DNA of 64,000 nucleotides from Nepenthes gracilis (lineage: Eukaryota > Streptophyta > Magnoliopsida > Caryophyllales > Nepenthaceae), in assembly GCA_033239525.1 (NCBI GenBank), contig BSYO01000004.1, positions 3,162,001 through 3,226,000 on the forward strand, given 5' to 3'. The notes under the pieces are model-generated. The model did not search any database. It was not told the DNA's origin and saw only the letters and a program-made list of their open reading frames with translations. Every line of letters begins with the position of its first letter. Position 1 is the stretch's first letter. Below, piece by piece: positions 11,461 to 23,100 of the stretch. The position numbers were made by a program, and so were the translations under genes.

Positions 11461-12659
11461 TCAATACAATTAGTTAAATTCTATATTTTTTAAATATTTT
11501 AGTGCCATCTAAATGATTGATATCCTTATTTATTGTCAACAACGATTATATTTAAATAAATTTCTATGATATTAGACAGCCTTTTAATGATATTGAAAAA
11601 TTAAAATAAAACACATTATATAATATTTATTTATATAAATATTATATTTCATTATTCTGATATTATTTTTCTAATTCAATAGCATCTCAAAATTTTTTCT
11701 CATTAGAATATTGTGGACCAAGTTTAAATTTAACATTTAAATATTTCTTAATTAATGATTAGTTTTTTCACTTAAAATATTATTTTTCGTTTCTTTGTTA
11801 TATATTTTTACTATATTTATTAATTTATTTGACAAATACATTATTCTTTTAATATTTTCTTTTATTCATTTTAATTTTGCATATATTATATTATCAAATA
11901 AATTATTTTTAGACCAATAAATTCAATACTATAAATCGCACAAACTAAGCTAAATTAAATTAAGATTGAGAGGAGAAACGCATTGAGATGAGGAGCAGAC
12001 AGTGAGGAAAATCAGAATTCTATGCAATATTCAACATTCAACATTAGTACAATTTGTTACAAGCTCTTCTCTTATACTACTCAGCTGTAAAAATAAAAAT
12101 AAATAAATAATAATTACTAAAAAATAAAAAATAGAATGAAAGAAATATATTTTGTTTTTTATTTGGATATTAAGAAAATTTATATTAAAAATAAAATAAA
12201 TTTTAGAGAAAAATATTTTTGTTATTTGACTACTAAAACTATAAAAAAATAAAAACATATGCCTTTATTATATTAATAAGCTCATTTTGATCAATAATTT
12301 ATATTTCATTTAGAATGTTTTCATTTCTTAACTAATAATTAAAGGATCGATCCATTAGATGAGGTTGGAGGGGGAGAAAAGAACAGAGGAGAGGAGAAGA
12401 GAAGAAGAGAGTTCAGGTGATTGATTGTAAGAGGCAGAGTTTAAAACAGGGCATCTAATTTATGGGAAAAATTAAATAAGAGACTTGATTCTTCTTCTTT
12501 TTTTCCTTTTTTTTTTTAAATTTTTTTTCTTTTTTTAAATGCAGAGTGATTTTTCATAGAACACTACACTTTCACACATTTTTTAAACTATTTTTCTCAT
12601 AAAATTTTTCATCCAACCAAAACGCAGAAAGACATTTTCTTTTAATTAAGATCGGACAA
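11461..12659. other. AT-rich intergenic spacer
   Basis: AT-rich with long T and A runs (for example at about 12480-12540) and a purine-rich patch at about 12360-12420. The 75-codon minus-strand frame at 12031-12258 is composed of F, I, K and N residues and reflects base composition. No gene or repeat recognised. Confidence 0.55.
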
Positions 12660-13247
12660 CTGACAAAGGGAAGGGTAGACTCGGCCGCTCTCCTAAAGGG
12701 GTTGGCCCTCCGGATTGGTTAAAACAGATGCTGCCAATTTCATTATCAACGGCTGCAATGTTCCCAGTTAGATCAGGAAATGCATCAGATGCATATCAAC
12801 ATGATGAAACGGGTGCCGATTAGGCTGAAGCAAATTATGATGAAGTCATAACTCCACTGGCCATTGTAGCTATATTTTCATAGGATTAGCAGATTTCTTT
12901 AGAAATCAGTTTTCTATCTGGCTTATTATGTGACATTTTCAAATCGTGGGACAATAGACACGAAATTAATCCGAAGTTTGAAGGGTCAAATCCCAAAGAG
13001 CTGTGGTCTCAAACCTTCTTAGAGTCTCGTCTGGTCATGTCCCCATTTGTCCTGATATTGATGCCCTTTTGACCCCAGCTTCTCCTTTAAGCCGTTTAGG
13101 TTCGACGCCATACCTGCAAACACCCGAAGTACAAGTAAATGGTCAAAGGGACAGAGGAGGGTTTGAGCGGTTCAACCACCAGCAAACTCAATTCCTTCGG
13201 TGTTCACCTGAAGTCCTGGGGCAAACTCTATTTTGGTTAAATTTTTT
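12660..13247 (+). other. GC-richer transposon-like sequence upstream of LINE fragment 1
   Basis: An abrupt change from AT-rich DNA to GC-richer DNA at about 12660. The plus strand shows a frame-shifted coding texture but no motif I can name. Position directly before a LINE ORF2 fragment suggests LINE ORF1 or upstream ORF2 remains. This is inference only. Confidence 0.3.
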
Positions 13248-13567
13248 GTAAGAAAACGAGATTGTACTAGGGTCTTTACCGGATGGACTCCAACAGGTTT
13301 CGGAAAATAGAGGAAGACCCACCGGTTAAATACGAAGGAATTCTCATGAGGGAGGATATCTAGTAGCTGCGGAAGTCTAGAGTGGGCTAGATCGACCTCG
13401 GAGATAGGAACACAAAGTTCATTTACTCGGCCAATGTTTCCCAAAGGAAGAACAAAATCACTACCCCTAAGGACAATGTTACCGGGCTTGTTACCGATGG
13501 TCCATCAGCTCCTGCACAGAGGTGAAGCGTTCGCACAGTCCATCCACCCCAACGACTTCATGATTTC
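13248..13567 (+). mobile_element. LINE (L1-type) ORF2 fragment, copy 1
   Basis: Plus-strand translation of about 13306-13480 gives pieces typical of the region before the reverse transcriptase of plant L1 LINEs: a LRKSRVG block followed by GDRNTKF and RKNKI, as in the family pattern of a Trp/Leu-rich GDxNTKFFH and RRxxNxI. It has in-frame stops. The stretch 13248-13474 is nearly repeated at 18368-18630, where it leads into the LINE reverse transcriptase. The minus-strand open frame here (13172-13444) is a shadow. Confidence 0.6.
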
Positions 13568-13809
13568 GTCTAAGTTTTTTATTATACTAAAGATTGCATA
13601 TTCATTAACCTGCTACACTACACAAAGGAGAGATATATTTCTACATTCAGTCGTGTATAGTTTATAATTAGTTAAATGCTTGTAGAGCACGTGCTGGTGC
13701 TCAGTAGCTATAGTAACCCGTGGTCCACTTTCCGGTTTGCATCCCCTTCCCCATATATTGTTGCTGTGGCAGAGAAGTATGGTAATAAAAGATATTTTCT
13801 ATTCTCCTC

Positions 13810-13872
13810 TTGATTTCGAATCTCCTCTCTCTCACTCTCTCTCACACTCTCTCTCTCCCTCTCTCTATCTGC
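13810..13872 (+). repeat. CT-rich microsatellite
   Basis: An imperfect run of CTCTCT and CTCACT units just upstream of the gypsy gag remnant. It lies in the element's leader region. Confidence 0.8.
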
Positions 13873-13915
13873 AAATTCTCTTCTCTTTTCCTTACACAGA
13901 TCTGGGCATTTAATG

Positions 13916-15330
13916 TTGAAAGCCCCAAATCTGAGAAGGTCAGTGGCTGGAACGGAGTCTGGTATCAGATTGGTGCTCTCATTGAGACCTGTGATGGCAG
14001 AGGGGATGACGACCAAATACCGAGCTCTCGAAAAATCCATCGCTGGCATGGCCCAAGAACGAGGACGTTGTGTACCGTCCACCCAAAGAAAGAAGGTCGA
14101 TTCAATACCCTTTCGATGACCCACCAAACACTTCCAACGATCGATCGACGTTGACCACCCTCTCCGAAATCGACAAACTCTCGCTAGAATGGGCGGCACC
14201 ATACTCTCTTCAAATCCTCCGTTATTGCCTACACCCACTTCGTTCACACCAAACCCTATATCACACTCTCAATCCGCCACACAAACCCTACCTCTCGTGT
14301 TATCATCGCCATCGTGAGGCAAATAACGCCTACCCAAATGGAGATTCCGTTCTTTTCCAGGTGGCGTCATCGGATGGTTGTTCGAGGTGAAGCAGTTTCT
14401 TCTTGTATCATGGAACATCACGAGCAAAAGCTTACTATAGCGACTTTTTACATGATGGGCGGCATTACAGTGGTATTAGTGGATGCATGTGACACACCAA
14501 CTGCTAACCTGGGAGATTTTTGCTAGGGACTTGGAGCTTCGTTTCGGTCCTTTGTCATACATGAACCACGGTTACCCTTTACAAACTGCGGCAGAGCACG
14601 ACCGTCACTGCATATATGGCCGAATTTGAGTCATTATCTACACGAACGCCGAGTTTATCGACCACGAATCTCTTAAACCGCTTTATATCGGGCCTCCGGA
14701 TGAAATCGGAGGGAACTCCTCAAACCAATGAACCTACCCCGGACGCCATTGGTATGGCCAGCTAGAGTAGAGGAGAAATTGACGCCCCACCCATTTTCCC
14801 TTGACGGCTTCCCAAACCTTTCCGGCTTCACTGCCATCGGTCACCATCAGTGGGTAAACAACCCCTCCCTGCTCTTCTACTAAAACGACTGACTCCTGTT
14901 GAAATGACTGCTCGTTGTAGTCGAGGATTATGTTTCAATTGTGATGAGAAGTTCACCCCAGGACACCGATGCAAACCCGATCAGTTCCTATGCCTGATCA
15001 CGGAGGAGGAAAGCCCTTTTTCCCCTATCCCAAGCCTGGAGGTGGAACCTGTGGAACCGGAGGAACCTTATAATCCTCCTCCAGAAGTTGAAACCTTAAC
15101 CCCCTCACAATGGATGCCTGATTTCATTACACGCCCTGAAGGTCATTTTCAGGCCTACTACCCTGCGCCTCACTGGGGACAAATAGCAGGCCAACTGCAG
15201 ATGATTCTAGTCGGCAGTACCGGGTCCACAATTTTTCTGAGCCGCGCATGGCGAAATATCCCGGGCGTGGCCGTGGAACCTTCTCATCACCTCAATGTTA
15301 CAAAGGCAATAGGACTCACTCAAATGTGAG
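13916..15330 (+). pseudogene. Gypsy gag and protease remnant
   Basis: Gag-like reading is recoverable only by switching frame several times: an N-terminal segment near 13916-14110, a middle capsid-like segment with TIATFYM at about 14440 and a WEIFA block at about 14510, and the CCHC-type knuckle CFNCDEKFTPGHRCK. The following region (about 15180-15300, GQLQMILVGSTGSTIFLSRA) sits where the retropepsin lies, but the catalytic Asp-Ser/Thr-Gly triad is not intact. Non-functional. Confidence 0.7.
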
Positions 15331-15829
15331 GGGTTATGTAAAGAGTTCGAATCCACGTTGGCAAGTCCATTTTCAAACGTTGATCTATATCTCCTTCCCA
15401 TATATGGTGCGGATATTGTATTGATGTCGGTGGCTTGCATCATTGGCGGTGCCTTTTTGATTACCAATCGTTGTGGATGAGTTTTAATTATGTCGGCACT
15501 AAGATCACACTACACGGCATGCCATCGGCTTAGTGGCCCACAATGACTCGGGGCCAGAGGAGGGAACACTACCCGATCGGTTGCTTCATACTTCCATTGA
15601 CCATCCTACCGGCTCAAGAAACGCCTGGCCAAGCCAAAAACCGGCCCGATCCGGCCACCCGGTCTCCAGGGACAATCCTTCCCAATTACCACCACCCTCA
15701 ATGACCTCCTATCCTCCTACGCCGATGTTTTTGCCATCTCACAAGGATTACCCCCTCACTGCAATTCTGACCATAGGATATCTTTACAGCCCAACACCAC
15801 ACCGGTCAACATCCGGCCATATCGATACC

Positions 15830-17040
15830 CCCATTTTCAAAAAGCTGAAATGGAGAAGCTCATTAAGGAAATGTTGGATGCTGGCATTATTCAGCCCAGC
15901 ACTAGTTCTTTTTCTTCTCCTGTGCTGCTAGTTAAAAAGAAAGACGGCAGCTGGAGGTTCTGCGTTGATTATCGAGCTCTCAATGCTCTTACCATTAAAG
16001 ACCGCTTCCCTATTCCCACCATAGATGAATTATTTGATGAGCTACATGGAGCCCGTATTTTTAATGCTGGATTTGCGCTCGGGGTACCACCAACTACGAG
16101 TACATGTTGCGGATGTGCACAAAACAGCATTCGGAACACACGAAAGTCATTACGAATTTCTAATAATGCCCTTCGGCCTCTCCAATGCCCCATCCACATT
16201 TCAGTCTGAGATGAACTCCATTTTTCGGCCGGTCCTACGGAAATATGTACTAGTATTCTTTGATGATATTCTCGTGTACAGTCCGTCTTGGGAACTTCAC
16301 TGCCACCACCTTTCCTGCACATTGCAGATTTTAAGGAAGCAATCTCCCTTTGCCAAACAGTCTAAGTGTGAATTCGAGCGAACTTCAATTGCCTATTTGG
16401 GTCACATTGTATCAGCCAAGGGTATCATAGTCGACCCAACCAAAATTGAGGTAGTGCAAAACTGGCCCACCACCATCACTCAGCTAAAGGGATTTCTGGG
16501 GTTAGCAGGGTACTATCGGCGTTTTGTGGCCCATTACGCCCAAATTGCAGCCCTTCTCACCAAACTCTTGCACAATGGTGCTTTCATGTGGACCCCTAAA
16601 TCCGAGGGCTTTTCGGCTGCCTTAAAATCCCGCCGTAGCCACGCCTATGTTGGCGCTCCCAAACTTTACCCAACCCTTTGTGGTCTAGACTGATGCCTCA
16701 GGAGAGGGTATTGGAGTGATACGATGCAAGATGGGCATCCCCACCTTTCTTGGGCGGGTTCTTTGTGTCTCGTCGAATGCAAGCGGCATGCACTACGTCA
16801 GGAACTTTGTGCGATTGCAGGTGTAAAAATGGCGACAATATTTCTTTGGGCACAAAGTTCACCATTTTAATCACCACCAGCCCCTCCACGCCTTGTTAAA
16901 AGCGGACCATCCACATGTGGATGAGGAGAAAAAAATGGATCACGAAACTACTCGGATACGATTTTGAGATAGAATACAAGCCTGGCAAGGAGAACCAGGC
17001 GGCGGATGCTCTCTCACGGCTTCCCTTTGCTTCCTGCAGC
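15830..17040 (+). pseudogene. Gypsy reverse transcriptase-RNase H remnant
   Basis: Frame 1 (15850 onward) gives [36 protein letters not shown] and [16 protein letters not shown]. After a frameshift near 16060 the second frame gives [24 protein letters not shown] and VFFDDILVYS, the last being the catalytic box. The connection and RNase H region follow with GFLGLAGYYRRF at about 16490 and a broken TDASGEGIG. The order and motifs are unambiguous for Ty3/gypsy pol. The frameshift and the stop before TDA make it non-functional. Confidence 0.85.
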
Positions 17041-17249
17041 CATACGGGCAGTCTAAAACTTCAGTGTTGGCCTTATTAGGGGTCCTCACGCATTTTTTAT
17101 AGCACACGACCCTTCCGCGAGATCCCATCGATCCGATTCGCCTTGGTGACGATTTTGACATGGTGGGATGGTCGTATTATATCGAAGCAGGGCTCTTGGT
17201 GCCCAAGGACTCACCCTAAATTAATTCTACGAGTTCCATGATTAGCCCA

Positions 17250-18245
17250 TTGAGGACATCTTGAGGAATTCAAAGAACCTACGCTCGAATCTCCTAATTT
17301 CTTTTGCTGCACATGCGCAAGACATCCGAGATTACATTAAACGGTATTCCGTCGCCAACAAGTGAAGCCCTCAACACCGCCCCTCGAGGGGTTGCAACCC
17401 CTGCCCCATCTGGCAAGATTTGGGACTGTTGTCCATGGATTTCATTACCCATCTACCGGATCCTGAGGAAAGATCACATCTTTGTAGTTGACCTGGCTAT
17501 CTAAATATTCCCACTTCACAGCTCTCGGCATTCACTTTAGTGCCGAGCAAAATGTCAAGTCTTCATGAAGAAAATCAGCCGGTTGCATGGTCTACCCAAC
17601 GAAATCATATCCGATCGGACCCCCTTTTTCATGAGTAAATTCGGAAGGAATTATTCAACCCCGCAAGGGACCGCCTGCTTTTCATAGTAGCGCCTATCAC
17701 CCTCAAACCGATGGGCAAATCAAGGTAGTCAACCGATGTTTGGAGGATTATTTGCGGTGTTTTGCAGCTGAAAATCCAGCCACTTGGGTGCACTTCCTGC
17801 AATGGGCCGAGTGGAGTTACAATACCACGTGGCACTCATCCATCCAAATGAGCCCGTTCGAGGCTGTGTACTGCAGATCACCTCTTGCTCTAATAGATTA
17901 TATTCGAGGCACATCAACCATTGCCGCTGTGGATGAGCTGCTCTCAACTTGAACCGGACTATTGAACAAGCATGAACATAATCTCCAGCGCGCTCAACTC
18001 CGCATGAAAAATCAGGCTGATGCTCATCGGACGGATAAGGAGTTTAACGTGGGAGATTGGGTCTTTGTCAAACTGAAACCTTACCGGCAAACTTCACTCA
18101 AGCAGCGGCAGTCCAATAAACTCGCCAAGAGATATTACAGCCCTTTTCAGATCACAGAACGTGTTGGAACAGTGGCATATTGATTGCAACTACCCGAATA
18201 CTCCCGTATCCACAATGTTTTCCACGTATCCATGCTTAAGAAGAG
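17250..18245 (+). pseudogene. Gypsy integrase remnant
   Basis: Pieces in alternating frames match the gypsy integrase order: a QHRPSRG-like block after the zinc finger, SMDFITHLP near 17432, then WSYNTTWHSS, MSPFEAVYCRSP near 17850, FNVGDWVFVKLKPYRQTSL near 18045, and a terminal YSRIHNVFHVSMLKK. Stops and frameshifts separate them. No clear chromodomain remains after the terminal block. Confidence 0.75.
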
Positions 18246-18367
18246 CCATAACAGCCCTTCCAGCTCTCCTGGAACTCTGTCACCTGATGCCTTAAGCTCC
18301 CAGCCTATCCTGTTTCCTTCTCAACTTATCGGTATTTGGATTTCAGACATTTTGCGCGCTGCATTTG

Positions 18368-19735
18368 TAAGAAAACGAGATTGCTACTTGGGTCTTTAAT
18401 TTTCCATTCAACCTCGGACAATTTATTTGATGGAGGTTTTGGAAAATGGTCCATCAACTCCTGACAGGAAGACCCACCGGTTAAATACGAAGGAATTCTC
18501 ATGAAGGAGGATATCTTGTAGCTGCGGAAGTCTAGAGTGGGCTAGGTCGACCTTGGAGATAGGAACACAAAGTTCATTTACTCGGCCAATGTTTCCCAAA
18601 GGAAGAACAAAATCACTACCCCTAAGGACAGGGAGGGTGACTGGCACACAGGGACAGAGGACCTGAAGGTTACGGTGGCTAATCACTCATCTTCAGCACC
18701 CTACCTTTGAACACCACCTCCCCCTTTCCTAACCTGTGGCATGATATTGATGCATCCGAGCTCAGTGACCTGCGGTGCCCCCCTTCCATATGGAAGAAAT
18801 AAGGATGGCTCTCTTTATTCCATGAAACCACTCAAGGCTCTAGGGCCGGATGGGTTCTAGCCATTTTTCTTCCAAAATTCTTAGAAAATCATCAAGAATG
18901 ATCTTCTCAGTCTAGTTACCAATGCGTTCTAGGGCTATCACCTGCCTGAGAGTTTAAACCACACATTCATTGTTTTTATACCCAAAGGGCAGAATTCAGA
19001 GTCTCTTAATAAGTATAGGCCTATCTCCCTTTGTAATGCGACTTACAAGGTTCTTACCAGAGTTATCGTTCAACGGCTGAGACCAATTCTTAGCCAAATT
19101 ATTAGCCCAACCCAGGTCAATTTCCCCCCTGCTAGGACCACCCACGACAACATCCTTGTTGCTAAAGAAATTATTCACACTGGAAAAAAGATAAAGGCAG
19201 AAATGCCTATCTCACTGTTCAAGTTGGCCGCACCAAAACCTATGACAAAATTCAATGGGAATTTGTGTTTGAGACGCTAGAGAGTCTCAACCTTCCTAGG
19301 AATTTCATTGACCTTATCACTAAGTGTATTTCCTGCACAGCCTTTGCGGTCCTATTCAACGGCAAAGCTAAGGAAACCATTCACCCTCTTTATGTGGGCT
19401 TCAACAGGGTGATCCACTCTCACTGTATATGATCCTTACTGCATCGAACGCCTATCCCACATGATCAACCTAACGACTGAGGAAAAATGAAAACCGTTTA
19501 AGGTGAGTACAAAGGGCCCAGCTTTATTACAACTCTTTGCAGATGACATCCATCTTTTCTCCCAAGCCAGCAGAGACCAAATCTACATGATTATAGGTGT
19601 CCTGGATAACTTTAATCAAGCTTCAGGTGAGAACATCAACTGTGATAAGACTGAACTATACACTTCACCTAATGCTATTCAGGAAATTTGTGATTTCAAG
19701 CTCGTGAGTGACCTGGTTTAAGTACCTGGGTTGGC
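18368..19735 (+). mobile_element. LINE (L1-type) ORF2 fragment, copy 2, with reverse transcriptase
   Basis: The first 260 bp repeat LINE fragment 1 (13248-13474). Downstream, frame-shifted translation shows L1-type reverse transcriptase blocks: FIVFIPKGQN and YRPISLCNATYKVLTRVI near 18970-19060, then PARTTHDNILVAKEI near 19130, and the active-site region LQLFADDIHLF near 19530, followed by INCDKTELY. It is truncated at both ends. No poly-A tail or target duplication was identified. The three short open frames covering parts of it are remnants, not genes. Confidence 0.8.
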
Positions 19736-20198
19736 TGAAGGGTGGTGGCAGGATGGTCTCGGGAGGAAGTAGGAGAAATGAACCATGAGAGTGATGGGGA
19801 GACAAGAGAGAAATTAAGATGCCTTCTATTTGTCATGCGAGTTATTTTTGATACCACAAATATACAATTTTTTTTCCAATCAAACTACCTTTTATTTGAT
19901 TTCTTAGGATAACATTCATAAAAGAAAAAATAATAAAACAAACATTCATAAAAATATTCAATTTGTTAAATTGAATCAATATAAGTCTAACTAAAAAATA
20001 AAGAAAAAGAAGTTACACATATATATATTGAGAAATTATGTTCTAAAGTTGTAACAAAGAAACCATCCACTCTGGAAGAACTGGTTAACTATTCAGATCA
20101 AAATTACCCACAATTAAAAGTTCTACAAATTACAAGGACGAGTCCATCCACCATTCTCGATACCAAAGGAAAATAAAAGAAACAGAGAAGAAAAGCCC
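19736..20198. other. Spacer and presumed 3' UTR of CPL4
   Basis: AT-rich sequence between the LINE fragment and the CPL4 stop codon at 20199. The part nearest 20198 should include the CPL4 3' UTR on the minus strand. No polyadenylation site can be assigned with confidence. Confidence 0.45.
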
Positions 20199-23100
20199 TC
20201 ATTGCTGCTGCTTCACTTGGCTAACAGGGAACTTATCTTCCGGCAGTTTCTTCCATAAATAGTATGCCGCTTCTATCCACCGTGGATTAACCAGAAACTT
20301 CCTCTCCTTCACTGCCCACCGAGACTTCTCGGTGCCAGCATCCATTGACACGACGTGTGTCACAGAGTTGTCAGTTTCTGTACAGCATTTGGCACCCAGC
20401 CGATCTGCCATTTTCCAATGATGATGGTTCTCGGCTGGGGAATTCACGGGAAAAACACGGCTGAAGACTATTTTACAGTCTTTGAGGACTGACTTTCGAA
20501 TTGTTATGAGCACCTGTGAGACAAACAGAGGAGCTATATCAGCCTAATTTATCTTCCATGTGAAAGACAACAGAAAGTAGCATTATCTATGCATCGCGGG
20601 GCTGCTAAATACAAAAAGCTCCCAATATGTACAGTGTCAAGAAAAATGTCATACTATTTTGGATCTATTGTATAATATCTTAACTTATAGCATATGCAAA
20701 ACCTCATTTCCATGAGTTAAATCGTGACCAAACAGGTCACACAACAATAAATCTAAACAGCAAGGTTGACAAAAATTAACCAACATAGGATATCATACAT
20801 GGAAAATGGATTTTGATCAACTGAACTGCTAAAACAATTGATGAAACATGGTAAAATGGAATATAATCTCTAAATAAATCTCATGCCATCTGGTTTCTAA
20901 AGAGTACTTCTTAATAAATCTGCTTACGAAATAACTCCATATCTATTTCCATAGTTTATCCATTGCCCCCAAGAGTTGCACCTTAGGGGAGTTAGTATAG
21001 TCCTCTCAAACTCTAAATGGTGTAAATTTTATCCAAACAATTTAAACAGTTGAAGTTATGAGATGAGTCCAACACATTTAATATGTTGTCATAATTCTAG
21101 CTATTTAAATTGTCATGATAAAATCCTTACTATAAAAGTATGCTGGAGGATAAAAAATGGAAGAACTCTAGTGTCACTAGCAAATTAGCAAATCAATGTA
21201 TTGGTTTCTTTTCTTGAAGGCAAGACAACTATTAATGGGTTGGAGAAGACAGAGTAGTAACCATTGGAGAAGGTGAAGTAAAATGGTCAGCAAAATTAAT
21301 CAGAATTTCACCTGTCTCACATCTCTACTGGTGTAATCTTCCCCAAGCTCCTAACAGAATTTCCCAAGTCAGAAGGTTACTTAAAGCACAAATAATTTAG
21401 CCACCACAATTAATGTGAGATGATAAGAAGAGAAACAAACTGGATCAAAGAACAAGCTGTGGATCTGCTTAAGAACTCCTAGAACAGTAGCAAGTGCTCC
21501 ATCTGACTCACTCTCATCACTCTTCAGCTCAGACAGTGACTTGAAATTGAACTCAAATTGGCGACAACTTGAAGAAAAGAAATGATATCTCTCCATCAAT
21601 ATCAAGTTGTCTTTGTGGTTCTGCCAAACCTACAAAATAATGGAGACAAACAAATGGATTCACTTCTTCAGGTGATGATCAGGCGTAAAATGTCATAAGC
21701 AGCTTAAAATGGTGACATGACCAAATATCATCTCAGCACTTCATCAAAGTGACTTTAATATACCATAGCATAATCATATCTTGAAGAAAAACACAAAACG
21801 AGTAATACTGGAAACAGAAAATTGATGTTAGACAGTCAAGAGCTGGAGTATCTCTTTCTAAAAAAAAAAAAATTAATCTTCTCATAGATTTGATATCTCG
21901 GAGAGAACCCCTATCTAGCATCCACTGCTTTTGGGGAGTAGAAAATGATGCAGTTGTAAGTGAGAGAAGCAAGGATAATAATGACTCCAGAGTCCAAACA
22001 GATAATATATTAACGTACCTTCACCTGTGAGAGATGATGAATGATGAACAAACAGTTCTTTAGGAACACCAATCAAAGGATTCTGCCACCATAATATGAT
22101 TCCAGACTAGATGATCCAAAAGAAATTTTCAAGTCTTTGTTGGGTATTTTCCTTTTGAAGGGTGAGCAATTCAAAGATGTAAATCAACCGATATATATTG
22201 ATATCGGACCCCCTAATGTTAATATTTTTCATTATCATAAAAATATCGCGATATGTTATCGTATTAATGATGTATTGCGATATATCAATAGATACAATCC
22301 TGTTAGATTATGATTTTCAAAAATTTTTTTCTTCTGATATGCTTAATATTGATACGTATTGTTTGGTATATTTAAAATTGACATGACTACTACCAATACC
22401 AACATTTTCATCAATAATGTGTATGGTGCAACGGCAAGGTTCTTCAGTTGTGATGGAAGGTTACAGTCCAAACCATGGTAGCCACTTCTCTAATTTGTGA
22501 GAATAGATTGCATGAATCTTATTCTCCTTGGATCCTGCAATATCACAAACTTTGTACATTGGGCAAACCTAATTTAGGATTTTCCCATCCGCCATGCTTC
22601 ACTGGGGACACAAGGCGGAGGGAGCCTACATGATAGGCAAACTTTCAGGTTTGGGAGAAGATAACCATAAGCATCTAAATGGAAAAAGATACTTCCACAG
22701 CCAAAACGTTTACTTTTAGGCTGAAGATTGTAAAACGTACAGTTCTGAGCCTGCCTGCATCCTCTCACAACCGAATAAAACAACTTGAGTGCAACCATAA
22801 AGCATATTCATTAACAACTCCATCGGATGATTTTCATGAGCATTGAAGGTGTTGAGGTGTATTACTTTCATGTAAGCTCCACCATACTTGAAAATAGCAG
22901 TTTCTGTTTTTAGTTGTGCTGGCTCTCAATGGGCGCTCAATGTGAGCCCATGCACAAGACCGGCGGAAGTGTAGCACTTTGTTGCACATATGACCTATGC
23001 TTGAGTGGCAGATTTGCAGAATACAAACATGACTAGGGCTCTAGTGCCACCACCGTTTCAGTCTTAATGTAAAAGCAAAACATGGAAAAATTAAGTTGAT

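Larger units (their letters stand above)
13700..18245 (+). mobile_element. Decayed Ty3/gypsy (chromovirus-like) retrotransposon
   Basis: The order of recognisable parts is gag, zinc knuckle, protease remnant, reverse transcriptase, RNase H, integrase and a C-terminal segment, which is the gypsy order. The gag region starts at about 13916 and includes a TIATFYM block at about 14440. The knuckle CFNCDEKFTPGHRCK is at about 14935-14980. Reverse transcriptase runs from about 15850 to 16450, with VFFDDILVYS at the active site. RNase H retains TDASGEGIG at about 16690. Integrase pieces include SMDFITHLP at about 17432, and the end has IHNVFHVSMLKK at about 18205-18240, typical of plant Tekay/CRM/Reina-type elements. 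Many frameshifts and stops break all domains. I could not find LTRs, a primer-binding site or a target duplication. Confidence 0.85.

Noticed and set aside
13172..13444. Minus-strand open frame repeated at 18423-18686, which looked like a conserved gene
   Set aside because: The plus strand of both copies encodes the LINE GDRNTKF block, so the minus frame is a shadow conserved only because the DNA is repeated.
13708..14247. 179-codon minus-strand open frame
   Set aside because: It is antisense to the gypsy gag region, ends in a simple CT/GA repeat translated as RERERE, and has no family motif.
15969..16322. 117-codon minus-strand frame
   Set aside because: Antisense shadow of the gypsy reverse transcriptase.
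13248..18630. Direct repeats flanking the gypsy relic taken as its LTRs
   Set aside because: They encode LINE ORF2 sequence, lack TG...CA ends and have no primer-binding site after the left copy.
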